From positions 8,618,001 to 8,682,000 of the forward strand of contig JAGTYA010000024.1 of the NCBI GenBank assembly GCA_024291935.2: a DNA stretch of 64,000 bases, in the 5' to 3' direction. A model generated the notes under the pieces. That model was given only the letters and a program-made list of their open reading frames with translations. It did no database searches and was not told the origin of the DNA. Positions 61,373 to 64,000 of this stretch are shown here, piece after piece; position 1 is the first letter of the stretch; each line of letters opens with the position of its first letter. The translations under genes were made by a program, and so were the position numbers. This DNA comes from Okapia johnstoni (Eukaryota > Chordata > Mammalia > Artiodactyla > Giraffidae).

Positions 61373-61930
61373 TCATATGCAGAGCAGGACAACTGGAAGC
61401 AATTGGAAGCAATCCAGCTTTCTTGAGTTTTCTGACAAAGCTTGGCTAAGGCCCATTTCCAGGTTTGCTTGGATCTCTCTACTTTCCCTGGTCATTGGGG
61501 TCTTCAGGCTGATTGCAAAGTCCATTTTATGCCTAGGACATAAACTGGTTATTCTATTCATCACTTGAGACACAATTGCTGGACTATTATCATTTTCTAG
61601 GGATTCTGGGAACCTGAACCAGGGGATTATTTCTTCTAGTAATGTGTTAGCCACTTCAGCTGCCATTTCAGTTCTATCAGAGCATGCTTCTATCCACCCA
61701 GAATATATGTGTACTAGCACCAAAGAGATAGCTGAAGTTGCCCCGTCCTCTCGGCATGACAGTGAAAGTAATCCGCCAATCTTCCCCAGGATATGTCCTT
61801 CTGGTCTGGATGGGTCTTATCTGGGGGCCTCTGAAGGGTCTGCTTTTGAAGTTTATTGGGAAAATGGGGCATGTCTCAACTAGCTGACTGATTTTACTTT
61901 TTGTGCCACAGGGTACCATGACTTCAGCTC
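61373..61930 (-). pseudogene. Endogenous retrovirus pol, integrase remnant
   Basis: Two overlapping minus-strand frames (61677-61919 and 61373-61723) encode parts of the catalytic core of a gammaretrovirus-like integrase and its entry segment. The region around GEDWRITFT should carry the first catalytic aspartate, but a threonine stands there. The second is retained in the DNSPA motif. A frameshift separates the two frames near 61700, and the third acidic residue lies beyond the readable frame. The enzyme is dead. Confidence 0.85.
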
Positions 61931-62029
61931 AGTAAAGGGCTTCTCTCCCACAGTGAGTTCCTTGATGAGCCTCCCTGGTGGCTTGACAAGCTGCATATTC
62001 ACTAACTAGCCACTCACAGCCTCCTAGAT

Positions 62030-62166
62030 CTTTGGCTATGCTGAGCCTTAGTTACAGGGTGGAAACTCTTAACTGTGGCATGAGGGATCTAGCTCCCTGA
62101 CCAGAGATTGAACCCGGGCCCCCTGCATTGAGAGCAAGAGCGTTCTACCCACTAGACCACCAGGTA
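62030..62166 (-). mobile_element. CHR-2-type SINE nested in the retrovirus
   Basis: 'TGGCTATGCTGAGCCTTAGT' to 'CCCACTAGACCACCAGGTAA' in antisense. Confidence 0.85.
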
Positions 62167-62339
62167 AATCTTGTTTCTCTTTATTGACACCCTTCTTTGG
62201 TGACCCCTACAGTGAATCACTGCCACCTTTTATGGAAGCTGTACTACTTCTAAGAGTTTCAATATGCTTAAACCATGTGTCACCTATTTATTCTCCACAG
62301 TAAGCATACTTCTCTTCCAAATAGCTCTGGTGTGTGTAG

Positions 62340-62460
62340 GGGATGGCATACGCATACCTGGAATCTGTATCAGCCTTTAAGATCTTCACTGTCTCAGGCT
62401 CTAAGGCCTAGGTGAGGGCCTTTTGGGCAGAAGTCCATAGGGGTAGTCTTCATGCCTCTA
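62340..62460 (-). pseudogene. Endogenous retrovirus pol, RNase H remnant
   Basis: The minus-strand reading includes ALEPETVKILKADTDSRYAY, the characteristic RNase H strand with its active-site Asp-Ser motif. The frame is broken by a stop just upstream. Confidence 0.75.
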
Positions 62461-62750
62461 TGACTGGGTCTAGAAGAAGCCCCCCGGGATTCTTCACTCT
62501 CTCATAAAGCCGTTCCTGCCTGTGAACCATTCCTCTTCGGCATTTAGGAGAGACTCACTTCCTAGGTTGGAGCAACTGTTACAGATCGTGTCTATGGTTT
62601 TGTATAATCATGTGTCAGGGGCCCTATTTCTGTGGGTAACAGGGTGGCAGGATTTAGCATGTGACAGGTTTTTATGGTAGCCACTGTGTTGTCTAAAAGA
62701 ATAGCCTGAACTTGAATTAACCTTCTGGGAGGCAGTCATTCTGTTTCCTT

Positions 62751-63275
62751 GTTGTTGTTGTTCAGTTGCTAAGTCGTGTCCGATTCTTTGCAGTCCCATG
62801 GACTGCAGCACGCCAGGCTTCCCTGTCCTTCATTATCTCCCAGAGTTTCCTCAAACTTATGTCCATCAAGTCGGTGATGCCATCCAACCATCTCATCCTC
62901 TGTCACCCTCTTCTCCTCCTGCCCTCAATCTTTCCCTGCATCAGGGTCTTTTCCAGTGAGTCGGCTCTTCACATTAGGTAGCCAAAATATTGGAGCTTCA
63001 GCTTCAGCATCAGTCCTTCCAGGGAATATATAGGGTTGATTTCCTTTAGGATTGACTGGTTTGATCACCTTGCTGTCCAAGGGACTCTCAAGAGTCCTTC
63101 AACACCACAGTTCAAAAGCATCAATTCTTCGGTGCTCAGCTTTCTTTGTGGTCCAACTCTCACATCCATACATGACTACCAGAAAAATCATAGCTTTGCC
63201 TATACAGACCTTTGTCAGCAAAGTGATGTTTCTGCTTTTTAATACACTGTCTAGGTTTGTCATAGCTAGAGTAAG
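62751..63275 (-). mobile_element. BovB LINE 3' fragment nested in the retrovirus
   Basis: GTTGTTGTTG tail, 'TGGACTGCAGCACGCCAGGC', 'CAAGTCGGTGATGCCATCCA', and C-terminal ORF text up to 'TAATACACTGTCTAGGTTTG'. An approximate duplication TTCTGTTTCCTT (62739-62750) / TTCTGTTCCCTG (63276-63287) flanks it. It separates the reverse-transcriptase connection from RNase H. Confidence 0.9.
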
Positions 63276-63279
63276 TTCT

Positions 63280-64000
63280 GTTCCCTGAGAATTTACTAAA
63301 GCCTAAACCTAGTGTGCTGTCTGTCTCGTGACTGGCTGGCTGAATGTTAACTTTTCAGCCTTTTTTTTTAGCAGACTTGTGGTAGCTGCTACAGCCTGTA
63401 GGCAAGGAGGCTGTCCCTTAGGGGGTTGATCTAATTGTTTAGAGAAATAAACAACCACCCAAGTAAGGAGGTCCCAGTTTTTGAGCTAATACCCCAAGGG
63501 TTATTCCCCATCTCTCATGAATATAAAAGCGGAAGTGTTTAGCTAAGTCTGGGAGGGCCAGAGCAGGGGCCTGAAGTAGTTGCTGTTTTAAATTCTTCAA
63601 AGACCCCTTCACATTCTAAATTCCAAAGGATTATCAACCTTTCCTTTCAATTTTTCATATAGAGACTTAGTTATTATACCGTAGTTAAGGATCCAGATAG
63701 GGGCTTCCCTGGTGGCTCAGACGGTAAAAGTGTCTGCCTGCAACGTAGGAGACCTGGGTTTGATCCCTGGGTCAGGAAGATCCCCTGGAGAAGGAAATGG
63801 CAACCCACTCCATTACTCTTGCCTGCAAAATTCCATGGATGGAAGAGCCTCGTAGGCTACAGTCCATGGGGCCTTTAAAGAGTCAGACACGACTCAGCGA
63901 CTTCACTTTCACTTTCAAGGATCCAGATGCTGCAAAACCAGGCCATCCCCAGGAAGTGCCAAAATTTTTCTTCTAGTTTTAGGAGGGTCAAGGCTACAAA
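63280..64000 (-). pseudogene. Endogenous retrovirus pol, reverse-transcriptase C-terminal remnant
   Basis: The minus-strand reading around 63470-63600 contains APALALPDLAKHFRFYIHER and LGVLAQKLGP, the thumb/connection text of gammaretrovirus-like reverse transcriptase. Around 63930-63990 lies the preceding segment. The frame changes and stops inside 63400-63470, and a Bov-tA splits it. Confidence 0.85.
63699..63916 (+). mobile_element. Bov-tA SINE nested in the retrovirus
   Basis: Complete, little-diverged sense copy with an exact 12-bp duplication AAGGATCCAGAT at 63687-63698 and 63917-63928. Confidence 0.95.

Larger units (their letters stand above)
60106..64000 (-). mobile_element. Decayed class I (gammaretrovirus-like) endogenous retrovirus
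   Basis: Minus-strand order from the right edge: reverse transcriptase C-terminal and connection segments (about 63280-63690 and 63930-64000), a pol segment with an NPATLLP motif (about 62640-62680), RNase H with TDSRYAYA (about 62340-62430), integrase (61373-61930), env transmembrane tail (60985-61110), LTR (60106-60540). gag and the upstream LTR are not seen and may lie beyond the right edge. Every gene is broken by stops, frameshifts and four inserted retroposons (two CHR SINEs, one BovB, one Bov-tA). The nested ruminant elements show it predates much ruminant retroposition. Confidence 0.82.

Overview
This is a stretch of nuclear DNA from a pecoran ruminant, most likely cattle or a close relative. 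The evidence is the very high density of ruminant/cetartiodactyl retroposons on both strands: Bov-tA and Bov-A2 SINEs, CHR-2 (ART2A-like) tRNA-Glu SINEs and BovB (RTE) LINE fragments. These sit on a background of older LINE-1, L2, MIR and hAT-Charlie repeats shared by placental mammals. There are no bacterial operons, CRISPR arrays or phage genes.

The window holds one recognisable protein-coding gene, PDIK1L (PDLIM1-interacting kinase 1-like, NKF4/CLIK1L kinase family), on the minus strand. Its CpG-island promoter lies at about 30.8-32.3 kb. The two coding exons are 29085-29369 and 24299-25039, joined by a phase-0 intron, and encode an intact 341-residue kinase. A 3' UTR of about 3 kb runs down to a poly(A) signal near 21.3 kb. 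From memory of the mammalian map, PDIK1L lies in the human 1p36.11 block between TRIM63 and FAM110D. With this orientation TRIM63 would lie to the right and FAM110D to the left, both outside the window.

Layout: 0-20 kb is gene-free DNA dominated by SINEs, three BovB fragments and antisense L1. 20-33 kb is the PDIK1L locus, in which I see no ruminant SINE or BovB. 33-36 kb is an old sense-strand L1. 36-46 kb carries two complementary BovB fragments, a MER20-like element, a 47-bp tandem duplication and a fold-back palindrome. 46-56 kb is moderately GC-rich non-coding DNA with MIR/L2 remnants and one antisense L1 carrying three nested SINEs. 56.4-56.8 kb is a short retroposed mRNA-like insert with a 15-bp target-site duplication. 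57-58.6 kb is another antisense L1 with nested SINEs. 60.1-64 kb is a decayed class I (gammaretrovirus-like) endogenous retrovirus on the minus strand, in which most of env is missing and four younger retroposons have inserted.

I found no previously undescribed molecular system. The unusual items are structural: the retroviral pol-to-env deletion, the retroposed insert of unknown source, the possibly split BovB element with a palindrome at one break, the tandem duplication, and the ruminant-SINE-free block over PDIK1L. Repeat family names come from recognition of characteristic phrases rather than a database search, and element ends are accurate to roughly 5-20 bp unless target-site duplications are quoted.
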